Source of the DNA: Clostridia bacterium
GTDB lineage: Bacteria; Bacillota; Clostridia; UMGS1810
DNA: 11,256 nt
Assembly: GCA_017503945.1 (NCBI GenBank)
Contig: JAFVSB010000118.1
Location: forward strand, 1 to 11,256
Direction: 5' to 3'
The notes under the pieces: model-generated
What the model saw: only the letters and a program-made list of their open reading frames with translations
What the model was told of the DNA's origin: nothing
Database searches by the model: none
Shown: positions 1 to 6,675 of the stretch, piece after piece
Position numbering within the stretch: the stretch's first letter is position 1
Layout of the letters: every line of letters starts with the position of its first letter
Made by a program: the position numbers and the translations under genes

Positions 1-455
1 GTGACCATAACCTCAGGCCAGTGAACCATGGGTGCAAAAACAAACTGCAGGGTGTGCTCTCCCAAAGGCAGGGTGTCGTTTTCTTCAACAATCAGCCTGT
101 TTTTGATTTGCACATTTGGAAAATATGCTTCAATCATGCCAAACGCTTTTTTGTTAGTAACAAGCGTCACATCGGGGAAAGCATTCAAAAAAGCGGCAAT
201 ATTGGCTGAGTGATCGGGCTCCATGTGCTGGATTATAAGATAGTCGGGATTTCTTTTGGCAATAACCTGCTGTATGTTGTCAAGCCACTGGTGTGTAAAG
301 CGGGCATCGACAGTGTCTAAAACGGCGATTTTATCATCGTCTATAACATATGAATTATATGACATACCATTTGGAACAGTGTACTGACCTTCAAACAAAT
401 CGATTTCGTGGTCGTTTACACCAACCATATATACAGACTGTGTTACTTTGTTCAT
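1..455 (-). CDS. fprA: FprA-type flavodiiron protein, 5' part (runs off left edge)
   Basis: This is the N-terminal ~151 residues of an A-type flavoprotein (flavodiiron protein), a cytoplasmic enzyme that reduces O2 to water or NO to N2O using electrons from rubredoxin or similar carriers. The seen part is the metallo-beta-lactamase-like domain. It begins MNKVTQSVYMVGVNDHEIDL, and carries the diiron ligand motif H77-x-E79-x-D81-H82 (HMEPDHS) and, near the window edge, the typical APMVHWPEVMV segment whose His is another iron ligand. The C-terminal flavodoxin domain (family total about 400 residues) lies outside the window. The start ATG at 455 is preceded by GAGGGGG (466-472) with a 10-nt spacer. 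The gene stands 63 nt downstream of the transporter stop, so it may be read through from the radical SAM/transporter unit or have its own promoter. A role in oxygen or NO defence of an anaerobe is inferred from family knowledge. Fusion to rubredoxin or a flavin reductase domain further on cannot be excluded. Confidence 0.93.
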   Translation of the reverse strand, partial: MNKVTQSVYMVGVNDHEIDLFEGQYTVPNGMSYNSYVIDDDKIAVLDTVDARFTHQWLDNIQQVIAKRNPDYLIIQHMEPDHSANIAAFLNAFPDVTLVTNKKAFGMIEAYFPNVQIKNRLIVEENDTLPLGEHTLQFVFAPMVHWPEVMV

Positions 456-474
456 ATTATAGTAACCCCCTCGA

Positions 475-493
475 AAGAATTACTTATATTCTT
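475..493. promoter_or_regulatory. AT-rich dyad in the leader of the flavodiiron gene
   Basis: A perfect 6-bp inverted repeat (AAGAAT / ATTCTT, 7-nt spacer) lies just upstream of the GAGGGGG ribosome binding site of the flavodiiron gene, inside the 63-nt gap after the transporter gene. Its size and position would suit an operator for a redox or peroxide regulator, but it does not match a consensus I can name with confidence, and short AT-rich dyads occur by chance. No convincing -35/-10 pair is visible in this gap. Confidence 0.25.
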
Positions 494-518
494 ACCATGT
501 AAAGAACAATTATCCTTT

Positions 519-1454
519 TTATTTATTCGATGCTTTTTTGTTATAGTTAAGCATAAAAATACCTATGCACACAAGCACAAGTGCTACCATGATGTTGAGA
601 ATCGAAACATCGGAGCTTTCAGCAAGCATAATTTTTGACAAGATTACTCCGCAGACGGGTGTCATAAAGCTGAAAATGGTGACTTTTGATACAGGGTTAT
701 ATTTGAGTAAAATGCCCCAAAGCGCATAGGCTACGGCAGACAGCATGGAAAGATAAGCCAAAACCGCCAATGCTGCAACGCTATCGATGACAATGGCTCC
801 GCCAGCGATGAAGCCCACAACAATCATAAACAAACCGCCTATCATGAACTGATAACCACTGATGATGACAGGGTCTTCATGATTGGAATAGATTTTCATG
901 AGTGTGGAGGATACGGCAAGTGACACTGCAGAAAATAAAACGAAGGCATCGCCAAAGAAATTCATGTTGAAATCAAGCCCTTTGAGGTTTACCGCAACTA
1001 TGCCTGCAAAACCAATAAGACACGCAACAACCTTTTTGACGGTGAGTTTTTCCATGTGGAAAATAAGGCTAGATACAAAAATTGCAAAAAAAGCACTCGA
1101 GCCGCTTATAATTGTGCCTTTGACGCCTGTTGTGTTTGCGAGCCCCACATAGAAAAATATGTATTGGATAACTGTTTGGAAGCTCGCAACCATGCAAATC
1201 CTGCCCCAGTTAGATGCCTTGGGGCGGAGAAATCTTTTTCGGCCAATGCTGTATATGAGCACTGTGAGTATGCCTGCAAACAAAAATCGAACACCTGCAA
1301 AAAGTATTGTGGAGGATGTGTTTCTCACAGGGAGAATCATTTCATAACCGAGCTTAATAAACGGTGTGGCGCTGCCCCAAAGTGCACAGCAAAAAAGGGC
1401 GCACAGTGTGACAAAAACAGGGTTTGCGTAGATTTTTTTTGAATTATTTTGCAT
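519..1454 (-). CDS. EamA/DMT-family transporter (putative metabolite exporter)
   Basis: A very hydrophobic inner-membrane protein of about 311 residues with the two-repeat layout of the drug/metabolite transporter superfamily: around ten hydrophobic segments in two EamA halves (roughly residues 10-155 and 165-300), joined after the LKGLDFNMNFFGDAF stretch. The ALWGSATPFIKLGYE motif in helix 1 is typical of EamA proteins. The second half includes the usual ALWGILLKYNPVSKVTIFSFMTPV segment. The protein ends in a short basic tail (NKKASNK). Family members export amino acids, nucleosides or other small metabolites; the substrate cannot be read from sequence. An in-frame ATG lies 12 nt further upstream at 1466, but only the ATG at 1454 has a plausible site in front of it (GGTGAT, 4-nt gap), so the shorter form is chosen. 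The gene overlaps the 3' end of the radical SAM gene by 11 bp (23 bp for the longer form), which implies co-transcription and probably translational coupling. Confidence 0.9.
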   Translation of the reverse strand: MQNNSKKIYANPVFVTLCALFCCALWGSATPFIKLGYEMILPVRNTSSTILFAGVRFLFAGILTVLIYSIGRKRFLRPKASNWGRICMVASFQTVIQYIFFYVGLANTTGVKGTIISGSSAFFAIFVSSLIFHMEKLTVKKVVACLIGFAGIVAVNLKGLDFNMNFFGDAFVLFSAVSLAVSSTLMKIYSNHEDPVIISGYQFMIGGLFMIVVGFIAGGAIVIDSVAALAVLAYLSMLSAVAYALWGILLKYNPVSKVTIFSFMTPVCGVILSKIMLAESSDVSILNIMVALVLVCIGIFMLNYNKKASNK

Positions 1455-3129
1455 AGATATCACCATTTCTTTCGTAAAAATATTGTGTTACATCATAAAC
1501 CGTATTGTTTTTATAATCAAAGACTAAAACCTGTTCTTCGAATTTTTCAAATCGCAGATGCTTGATAGCAGTCTTTGCAGGTATGTTATAATAGTAAGGC
1601 ATGCATTTTTGCTTTATTGCTTCGTCTTTTAAAAACGAATAGACTTCATCGGAAAATTTAAATTGCTCATTGCTGTTTGCCCAATATGGCAACTTGCCAG
1701 GATGCAGTGAGTGTATGTAGTCATAACGCAAACATTTTTCAAACTCTTTGCCGAGATACGAAAAGCATTCATATACATAGTCAAAAAGAGTTGTTTTTGA
1801 AAAAGAGGCTCCTATGAGGCTTTGCAAGCGGAAAAACTCTGTAAGGCAAGAAAAAACCTCAAAGGCATCATGAAAATGAGCAAAGAGATAATCAACAGTT
1901 TTGGCAAAAGCACCGCTGTTATATACTTTGTCAAAAACCATTTCTAAATCTTTTAAAAACAAAATTTCTTCACAGCTTATGTACTTATTTGATATGATTT
2001 CGTAGGGGGCCTTGTTGCGATATACAATCTCATGTTCGCCAGCTTCTGCCAGCATTGATGAGCCTTTAAGGAGTTTGAGAAAACCAAGTTGAAGCACATG
2101 TGGTCTGAGAGTTAAAACCTCATTGAAAGAATTGCGAAAAGAATTGAAATCTTCAAAAGGTAATCCCGCAATCAGATCAAGATGCACATGGATTTGGGTT
2201 TCGGTTAAAAGTCTGTGTATATATTTGAACAAACGCTTTATATCGCATTTGCGGTTTATGGCAGATAGAGTGTCGGAATTAGTTGATTGAACACCAATTT
2301 CAAACTGAAGCTTTTCACCGCGCACATGTTTTAGCACATCAATTGCTTCATCATCCAAAAGCTCGCCTGTGATTTCCATGTGGAAGCGGGTGTTGCCTTT
2401 CAAACTTGATATATGCTTCCAGATTTCGTCGGCTCTTCGGCGGTCAGCGTTGAAGGTTCTGTCAACAAATTTGACAAGTGAAGCACCGCATGAATCGAAA
2501 AATGTTAAATCTTCTTTTACAAGTTCCACATCTTTAAATCGCACCCGTGCATTTGCTCCCGAGAGGCAATATTTGCACGAATATGGGCAGCCGCGGGATG
2601 ATTCGTAGTATATAATCTTGTTAGAATCAAATAAAGAAGCATCATATGGAAAAGGAATATCATAAAAATCTACCGAATCTGAAAAGCCTCGGTCTATAAT
2701 TTCATCTTCTCTATAAACAATGCCTTTTTCGGGAATTTTACTATCACAAAGAATGTGATTTATCAAAAGAGGAAAAACAATCTCACCCTCTCCTTTTATT
2801 ATGTAGTCAACAAAAGGATGAGCTTGCATGAGAGAGGCAGCATCATAGCTGACCTCCGGACCGCCAAGAATTATTTTAACAGATGGCAGGGCTTTTTTGA
2901 GGTCAGAACACAATTCGAGCACAAGGTTAATATTCCAGATATAACAAGAAAAAGCCAAAACATCGGGTTTTTTCAAGATAATTGTTCTTTCTATCGACAA
3001 CGGATTATCATTTATGCTGAATTCGCACATTTGAGCATTATGATTGTTTGATATGGCAGAATATAGATACCTGACGGCAAGATTGGTGTGAACATACTTT
3101 GCATTAATTCCTACAAGAATTACGCTCAT
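1444..3129 (-). CDS. B12-binding domain radical SAM protein, DUF4080 type
   Basis: A 561-residue protein with three parts. Residues ~1-130 form a Rossmann-like B12-binding domain (MSVILVGINAKYVHTNLAVR start, ILGGPEVS and IKGEGEIVFP strand-loop motifs), without the classic DxHxxG cobalt-ligating motif, as is usual in this group. The radical SAM core is at ~170-370, with the [4Fe-4S] motif CPYSCKYC (C181, C185, C188), a VDRTFNADRRRADEIW segment and EIGVQSTN. The C-terminal ~190 residues correspond to the DUF4080 region seen in clostridial homologues. Such enzymes make 5'-deoxyadenosyl radicals from SAM for methylation or rearrangement, but I know of no established reaction for this subgroup. 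The start at 3129 is firm: AAAGGAGGG (3135-3143) precedes it by 5 nt, and a sigma-A promoter lies further up. The gene is first of a two-gene unit with the overlapping EamA transporter, so the transporter may move its product or substrate; that link is inference. Confidence 0.92.
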   Translation of the reverse strand: MSVILVGINAKYVHTNLAVRYLYSAISNNHNAQMCEFSINDNPLSIERTIILKKPDVLAFSCYIWNINLVLELCSDLKKALPSVKIILGGPEVSYDAASLMQAHPFVDYIIKGEGEIVFPLLINHILCDSKIPEKGIVYREDEIIDRGFSDSVDFYDIPFPYDASLFDSNKIIYYESSRGCPYSCKYCLSGANARVRFKDVELVKEDLTFFDSCGASLVKFVDRTFNADRRRADEIWKHISSLKGNTRFHMEITGELLDDEAIDVLKHVRGEKLQFEIGVQSTNSDTLSAINRKCDIKRLFKYIHRLLTETQIHVHLDLIAGLPFEDFNSFRNSFNEVLTLRPHVLQLGFLKLLKGSSMLAEAGEHEIVYRNKAPYEIISNKYISCEEILFLKDLEMVFDKVYNSGAFAKTVDYLFAHFHDAFEVFSCLTEFFRLQSLIGASFSKTTLFDYVYECFSYLGKEFEKCLRYDYIHSLHPGKLPYWANSNEQFKFSDEVYSFLKDEAIKQKCMPYYYNIPAKTAIKHLRFEKFEEQVLVFDYKNNTVYDVTQYFYERNGDIYAK

Positions 3130-3134
3130 ATAAT

Positions 3135-3143
3135 CCCTCCTTT
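3135..3143 (-). promoter_or_regulatory. Ribosome binding site of the radical SAM gene
   Basis: AAAGGAGGG, a near-perfect Shine-Dalgarno sequence, ends 5 nt before the ATG at 3129 and fixes the start of the radical SAM gene. Confidence 0.85.
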
Positions 3144-3166
3144 CAAATCATGTTGTTGCGCTTGTT

Positions 3167-3196
3167 ATTATAGCACAAAACGAACTATTTTGTCAC
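3167..3196 (-). promoter_or_regulatory. Sigma-A promoter for the radical SAM / transporter unit
   Basis: On the minus strand, GTGACA (3191-3196) and a perfect TATAAT (3167-3172) are separated by 18 bp, and the -10 is preceded by TGC, giving an extended -10 (TGCTATAAT). It lies in the 85-nt gap between the YtxC-like gene stop and the radical SAM start, giving a predicted leader of about 30 nt. It is the clearest promoter in the window and splits the radical SAM/transporter genes from the genes upstream. Confidence 0.75.
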
Positions 3197-3214
3197 TAAC
3201 TCTTATTTCTTTTT

Positions 3215-3901
3215 TTAATAACCGCAAAATAATTCACTCACTAAAGCAGCAAGCCACGGCGAATTTTCACTATGATGCAATGAAATTGCATATGGTGCTC
3301 TTTGGGTCAGAAATTGCAGAAGTTTATCAGATGTTATGTCAACCAACGGCTCATCATCTACTGTGACGGATACCGTGTTATCGCTTTTAAAATCAACATC
3401 GGCGAACTTGCAATTTCTCTCAGACAGCGCGGAATATGTGCGTATCATATTCAAAAAGCAGGTGCGCTCTTTTTGATACATTGCATCTTCGCAGATGGCA
3501 TCAGTTAGCTTGTTTACGGTTGACATAATATTTTTTATGTTAAACAAAATCATGCTTGGCAAGTTCAATTTGCCGTGTTTTGAAATGATGTTTTTTGTTT
3601 TACGCATGACTTGTGAAGTCGATAAATCTTTTATAACAGTTTCAATAATTGAGCACGACTCAAATGCATCGATGCTATTATACTCACTATATATTTTGCC
3701 AAGGATATAATCTTTAAGATAAACTTCAACTATAGCACGCGATATTATGCAAATGAGCTCTTCTGTGAAATCGGTTTGCGAAATGAGTATAATCTTTTGC
3801 CCTATGATGTCTTCATCGGTGCAAGATGTCACAGTGTTTTCACAGAAACTTTCAAACAAATCAAGACACTCTATGTGTCCATGATATATTTCTACCTTCA
3901 T
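3215..3901 (-). CDS. ytxC: YtxC-like sporulation-associated protein
   Basis: A 228-residue soluble protein that I assign to the YtxC family on overall pattern rather than on a catalytic motif. Matching features are the central EELICIISRAIVEVYLKDYILGKIYSEY helix, the LNLPSMILFNIKNIMSTVNKLTDAICEDAMYQKERTCFLNMIRTY stretch (family members have an 'N-hydrophobic-FR-K-Y...VD.A...F..EKEY.EF..LL.YFV' pattern here), the following strand that reads FADVDFKSDNTVSVTVDDEPL, and a C-terminal APYAISLHHSENSPWLAALVSELF ending. The Bacillus protein is somewhat longer (about 280 residues). The molecular function of YtxC is not known; it is annotated as sporulation-related. The ATG at 3901 follows a G-run (CGGGGGATT) 5 nt upstream. 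The gene is 82 nt downstream of the DUF6873 gene and probably co-transcribed with it. After the stop there is no hairpin terminator, only an A/T-rich stretch leading to the next promoter. Confidence 0.6.
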   Translation of the reverse strand: MKVEIYHGHIECLDLFESFCENTVTSCTDEDIIGQKIILISQTDFTEELICIISRAIVEVYLKDYILGKIYSEYNSIDAFESCSIIETVIKDLSTSQVMRKTKNIISKHGKLNLPSMILFNIKNIMSTVNKLTDAICEDAMYQKERTCFLNMIRTYSALSERNCKFADVDFKSDNTVSVTVDDEPLVDITSDKLLQFLTQRAPYAISLHHSENSPWLAALVSELFCGY

Positions 3902-3921
3902 TTATAATCCCCCGAGGCTAA

Positions 3922-3974
3922 GCAGTTGCGTTAGTATCCGAACCCGTTTTGGGTGCGTGTTTTTACGCCACTGC
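3922..3974. repeat. Long imperfect hairpin between the DUF6873 and YtxC-like genes
   Basis: In the 82-nt gap, arms GCAGTTGCGT (3922-3931) and ACGCCACTGC (3965-3974) are complementary at 9 of 10 positions. Nested within, ACCC (3942-3945) and GGGT (3951-3954) form a second small stem with a 5-nt loop. GCGT at 3955-3958 can alternatively pair with ACGC at 3965-3968. No T-run follows on the minus strand, so it is not a standard terminator. It ends about 20 nt before the YtxC-like start and could act as an mRNA structure (processing, stability or translational control). Confidence 0.5.
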
Positions 3975-3983
3975 ATCGTTAAA

Positions 3984-4715
3984 CTACTCGCAAATGCTTA
4001 GCTTAGCCGAACCTATATCCATTATTGGGTTATCCGATAAAGATAGCACATCTACATTATTTTTTTGACAAAAGGATATGATTTTATCATAATCGGGATG
4101 GGTTTTGATGTTTCCGTTTACTGCCAAAAGATTTGGAGATATCTTAAAAGTTGCACCGCCAAAAAAACCGGTGTCATAACCCGGGAGCAGTACTCCCGTT
4201 TGTGAAATTTTTAAAACATCAACATCATACTTTTCTAAGGCTTTGAAAATGCCTGAATCTGCTGTGATAAAGGCAGAATCGGTCACTCGGCATGCACTGC
4301 AGGCTGTGTAGCCTTGAGACACATTAATCCTGATTTTATCCTTAATGCATTGTGCCAGTTTGCTGTCGGTGTGTTTGAAATTGTGGACAGCATATTTTTC
4401 GGTAACAATTATATTGTATGCAATATCACAAGGATAGTTACTGGATAAATATGTTTCTCCTTTGATCAAATTTAAACCAATTATTTTTGCCAGCTCGCTG
4501 TAGTAGTCATAACATTCAGGTGCACACAGATATGTATTGCCGCAAATATGAACAAGCTGCATGTCTACATGTTTTGCTACAGGCTCACAGACATTGGTAT
4601 TATTAAACGATTCATACAGTGTAAACCCCAAGCTTTGCAGTGTGTGTGCAGACTCAGGGTATATATCTGATGAGGTTATTATATATTTTGATTGCAATTT
4701 GTTTTTGCCACTCAT
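3984..4715 (-). CDS. DUF6873-type protein of the guanidino-modifying-enzyme fold
   Basis: A protein of about 243 residues resembling the DUF6873 'GME fold' proteins of clostridia. GME-fold enzymes include arginine/agmatine deiminases and amidinotransferases, built from repeated beta-beta-alpha-beta units around a Cys/His/acidic centre. Seen here: a D51-x4-H56 pair (VDMQLVHICG), GYTACSACRV (135-144), ITADSGIFKALEK (150-162), a PGYDTGFFGGATFKI loop (178-192) and NGNIKTHPDYDKI, all in the order I recall for DUF6873. Two closely spaced cysteines in GYTACSAC are a notable candidate site. No reaction is established to my knowledge, so no enzyme name is given. An ATG at 4742 would add nine residues but has no ribosome binding site. 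The ATG at 4715 has an A-rich AAAAAAAGG about 11 nt upstream and is preferred, though not strongly. The gene follows a terminator-like hairpin and precedes the YtxC-like gene. Confidence 0.65.
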   Translation of the reverse strand: MSGKNKLQSKYIITSSDIYPESAHTLQSLGFTLYESFNNTNVCEPVAKHVDMQLVHICGNTYLCAPECYDYYSELAKIIGLNLIKGETYLSSNYPCDIAYNIIVTEKYAVHNFKHTDSKLAQCIKDKIRINVSQGYTACSACRVTDSAFITADSGIFKALEKYDVDVLKISQTGVLLPGYDTGFFGGATFKISPNLLAVNGNIKTHPDYDKIISFCQKNNVDVLSLSDNPIMDIGSAKLSICE

Positions 4716-4744
4716 TTGTAACACAACCTTTTTTTGCAGCATAT

Positions 4745-4774
4745 TGTATAATTAAAACAACTAACTGCCAACAA
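4745..4774 (-). promoter_or_regulatory. Candidate promoter for the DUF6873/YtxC-like genes
   Basis: TATACA (4745-4750) with a possible TTGTTG (4769-4774) at 18 bp on the minus strand. If used, transcription would begin close to the ATG at 4742, which would leave only the 4715 start translatable. The -35 falls in the loop of the terminator hairpin. The match is modest; it is proposed mainly because a promoter is needed after the terminator. Confidence 0.3.
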
Positions 4775-4786
4775 GACAGTTAGTTG
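4751..4786 (-). terminator. Rho-independent terminator of the M42-iorAB-PLP enzyme operon
   Basis: Read on the minus strand, CAACTAACTG (4777-4786) and CAGTTAGTTG (4758-4767) form a perfect 10-bp stem with a 9-nt loop, followed at once by TTTTAAT. It lies about 40 nt after the stop of the PLP enzyme gene and just before the DUF6873 gene, and so marks the end of the long upstream operon. The stem is AT-rich, so termination may be partial. Confidence 0.7.
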
Positions 4787-4794
4787 ATTATATA

Positions 4795-4821
4795 GCCGCA
4801 GAATCGTTTTGATTCTGCGGC
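4795..4821. repeat. GC-rich perfect hairpin at the 3' end of the PLP enzyme gene
   Basis: GCCGCAGAATC (4795-4805) and GATTCTGCGGC (4811-4821) form a perfect 11-bp stem with a 5-nt loop, 4 nt after the stop codon of the PLP enzyme gene. On the minus strand it is followed by TATATAATC rather than a T-run; on the plus strand it is followed by AGTTTTAAATTT. It may protect the 3' end of the operon mRNA or work with the second hairpin as a tandem terminator. No plus-strand gene needs it. Confidence 0.6.
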
Positions 4822-4825
4822 AGTT

Positions 4826-6100
4826 TTAAATTTGATTGCTGTCGATAACCTTTTGCGCTGCTACCATAATGGCGACTCTGGCAGTTTCGAAGGTTAGTCC
4901 GCCTTGAAAATATCCCACAAATGGTGCTTTGATGGGGCCATCAGCTGAAATTTCGATTGAAGAGCCCTGAACAAAGGCTCCTGCCGCCATTATCACCTGA
5001 TTTTCATAGCCCGGCATATCCCACGGCATGGGCACCACAAAGCTATCGATGGGGGCACCTTTTTGTATGCCCTGGCAAAATGCAATAAGGCTTGATTCAT
5101 TGCCGAATTTGATGGAGGTGATTATATCACTTCGCACACTATTTGACGAGGGGTTCACCTCATAGCCAAGCTCTTCGAACAATGCTGAGCAAAACACACC
5201 TGCCTTTACAGCATTGCATACCACATGAGGCGCCATAAAGAAGCCCTGATAAAAGGTTCTGTTATTACCAAGTGATGCGCCACACTCTCTGCCAATGCCA
5301 GGACAGGTAAGACGATATGAAACCTTTTCGATTGCATCTTTAGTGCCGACAATATAGCCGCCGCTTTGGGCAAGTCCGCCGCCGGGATTTTTGATAAGTG
5401 AGCCTACAATCAAATCGGCTCCCACCGCGCAGGGTTCTTTTTCTTCAACAAATTCGCCATAGCAATTGTCGACAATGCAAACGATTTTAGAGTTGATTGA
5501 CTTTACAAATTTTATGATTTTTCCAATTTCATCAACAGAAAATGTATCTCTCCAGTCATAGCCTTTGGAACGCTGGATAATTACTGCTTTTACAGTGTCA
5601 TCAATAGAGCTTCTGAGCGAGTCATAATCAACTTTGGAATCAATCATATCTACCTGACGGTAGTTTACGCCAAAATCCTTAAGCGAGCCGCTTGAGCCGT
5701 CTCTGATGCCTATGACTTCCTCGAGGGTGTCATAGGGTTTGCCTGTGGCTGCAACTAAAGTGTCGCCAGGGCGCAAAATACCATACAAGCATGTGGCAAT
5801 TGCCATGGTGCCATTTACTATGTTGTGGCGCACAAGTGCATCTTCACCACCAAAAATTTCGGCATAGATGCTATCGAGAGTATCTCTGCCAAGATCATCA
5901 TAGCCATAGCCTGTGGTGACACCCAGATGTGCCTCAGACACACTGTGATCACCAAAAGCTTTGAGAACTCTGAGAGAGTTATATTGGCATATCCTTTCGG
6001 CGCGCTCATATGCCGCAGCTGATTTTTGATCGGCTATTTTTGCAAGCTCAAGCACCCTTTCGGAAATACCATATGAATTTTTGAGAAAATTATCTACCAT
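4826..6100 (-). CDS. PLP-dependent methionine gamma-lyase family / aluminium resistance protein
   Basis: A 424-residue fold-type I PLP enzyme of the family annotated 'methionine gamma-lyase family' or 'aluminium resistance protein' (relatives of Bacillus YnbB). Diagnostic blocks are HLGVTTGYGYDDLGRDTLD (58-76), NGTMAI and LRPGDTLVAATGKPYDTLEEVIG (109-131), the cofactor-ring Asp region IVDNCYGEFVEEKEP (209-223, D211) and the predicted Schiff-base lysine K237 in GSLIKNPGGGLAQSGGY. The length is normal for the family. Members are related to Cys/Met metabolism lyases, but the physiological substrate is poorly defined, and sulfur amino acid C-S lyase activity is an inference. The ATG at 6100 has AAGGTGT in front. 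The gene starts 8 nt after the iorB stop, so it is almost certainly co-transcribed with iorAB. In many Firmicutes this gene is near miaA/hfq or glnA, so the iorB linkage is less usual. Two hairpins follow its stop. Confidence 0.88.
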   Translation of the reverse strand: MVDNFLKNSYGISERVLELAKIADQKSAAAYERAERICQYNSLRVLKAFGDHSVSEAHLGVTTGYGYDDLGRDTLDSIYAEIFGGEDALVRHNIVNGTMAIATCLYGILRPGDTLVAATGKPYDTLEEVIGIRDGSSGSLKDFGVNYRQVDMIDSKVDYDSLRSSIDDTVKAVIIQRSKGYDWRDTFSVDEIGKIIKFVKSINSKIVCIVDNCYGEFVEEKEPCAVGADLIVGSLIKNPGGGLAQSGGYIVGTKDAIEKVSYRLTCPGIGRECGASLGNNRTFYQGFFMAPHVVCNAVKAGVFCSALFEELGYEVNPSSNSVRSDIITSIKFGNESSLIAFCQGIQKGAPIDSFVVPMPWDMPGYENQVIMAAGAFVQGSSIEISADGPIKAPFVGYFQGGLTFETARVAIMVAAQKVIDSNQI

Positions 6101-6108
6101 AATACACC

Positions 6109-6675
6109 TTAGCTATTGTATCCCATTTCAAAAGCCTTGAGGTTGATATCAAGGAATTTTTGGGGAACAGTTTCTTTTATCACATCAATCCAGATTTGCT
6201 TATCAACATCACTGTTTTTGGCAAAACAACCTATGAGCACAATGTTTACCGCTTTTACTGTGCCTGCCTCCATTGCCGCGGAAAGTGCATCTACAGTTGT
6301 GACATCGTTTACTTTATCACGGATTTTGCGGGCAATATTTTCAGGATATTTCATAGCACCAGTTATAACAGGCATGGGATCCATTTGCTGAGTGTTTACA
6401 ATCAATTTGCCATCCTTTTTGAGATATGGCAACCATCTGTACGCCTCAAGCTCTTCAAAAGCCAAAAGAAAATCGGCCTCACCTTCAAACACCAAGGGTG
6501 AGTGCACTTTGTCGGCATATTTGACATATGTGACAACGCTGCCACCACGCTGGCTCATGCCATGCACCTCGGAAACCTTGACATCATAGCCTGCCTTGAT
6601 GGCTACCTTGCCTATAATACGGCTGGCAAGAAGAGTACCCTGTCCGCCAACGCCCACAATCATAACATTACTCAT
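6109..6675 (-). CDS. iorB: Indolepyruvate:ferredoxin oxidoreductase, beta subunit
   Basis: A 188-residue subunit of the pyruvate/2-ketoisovalerate:ferredoxin oxidoreductase gamma-domain family. It has the N-terminal MIVGVGGQGTLLASRIIGK glycine-rich motif (residues 5-23), SEVHGMSQRGGSVVTYVKY, and the ADFLLAFEELEAYRWLPYLKKDG segment, all characteristic of IorB. It pairs with IorA in the cytoplasm to decarboxylate aryl pyruvates to aryl-acetyl-CoA. The start at 6675 is chosen over an upstream ATG (6717, 14 extra residues) because family members begin at this MSNV position and GGTGA lies 7 nt in front; it also gives the usual short overlap (8 bp) with the 3' end of iorA. Length is normal. Confidence 0.95.
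   Translation of the reverse strand: MSNVMIVGVGGQGTLLASRIIGKVAIKAGYDVKVSEVHGMSQRGGSVVTYVKYADKVHSPLVFEGEADFLLAFEELEAYRWLPYLKKDGKLIVNTQQMDPMPVITGAMKYPENIARKIRDKVNDVTTVDALSAAMEAGTVKAVNIVLIGCFAKNSDVDKQIWIDVIKETVPQKFLDINLKAFEMGYNS

Noticed and set aside
1056..1442. A Cys-rich 128-residue plus-strand frame
   Set aside because: It is the complement of the transporter gene; the cysteines arise from the reverse reading of hydrophobic Ala/Thr codons, not from a metal-binding pattern.
3902..3983. Possible sporulation-sigma promoter (GGATACTAAC) before the YtxC-like gene
   Set aside because: The -10-like sequence has only a partial match to SigE/SigF patterns and no matching -35 at the right distance.
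4795..4827. Plus-strand terminator reading for the GC-rich hairpin followed by TTTT
   Set aside because: No plus-strand gene exists upstream that could be terminated here, so the plus-strand T-run alone does not support it.
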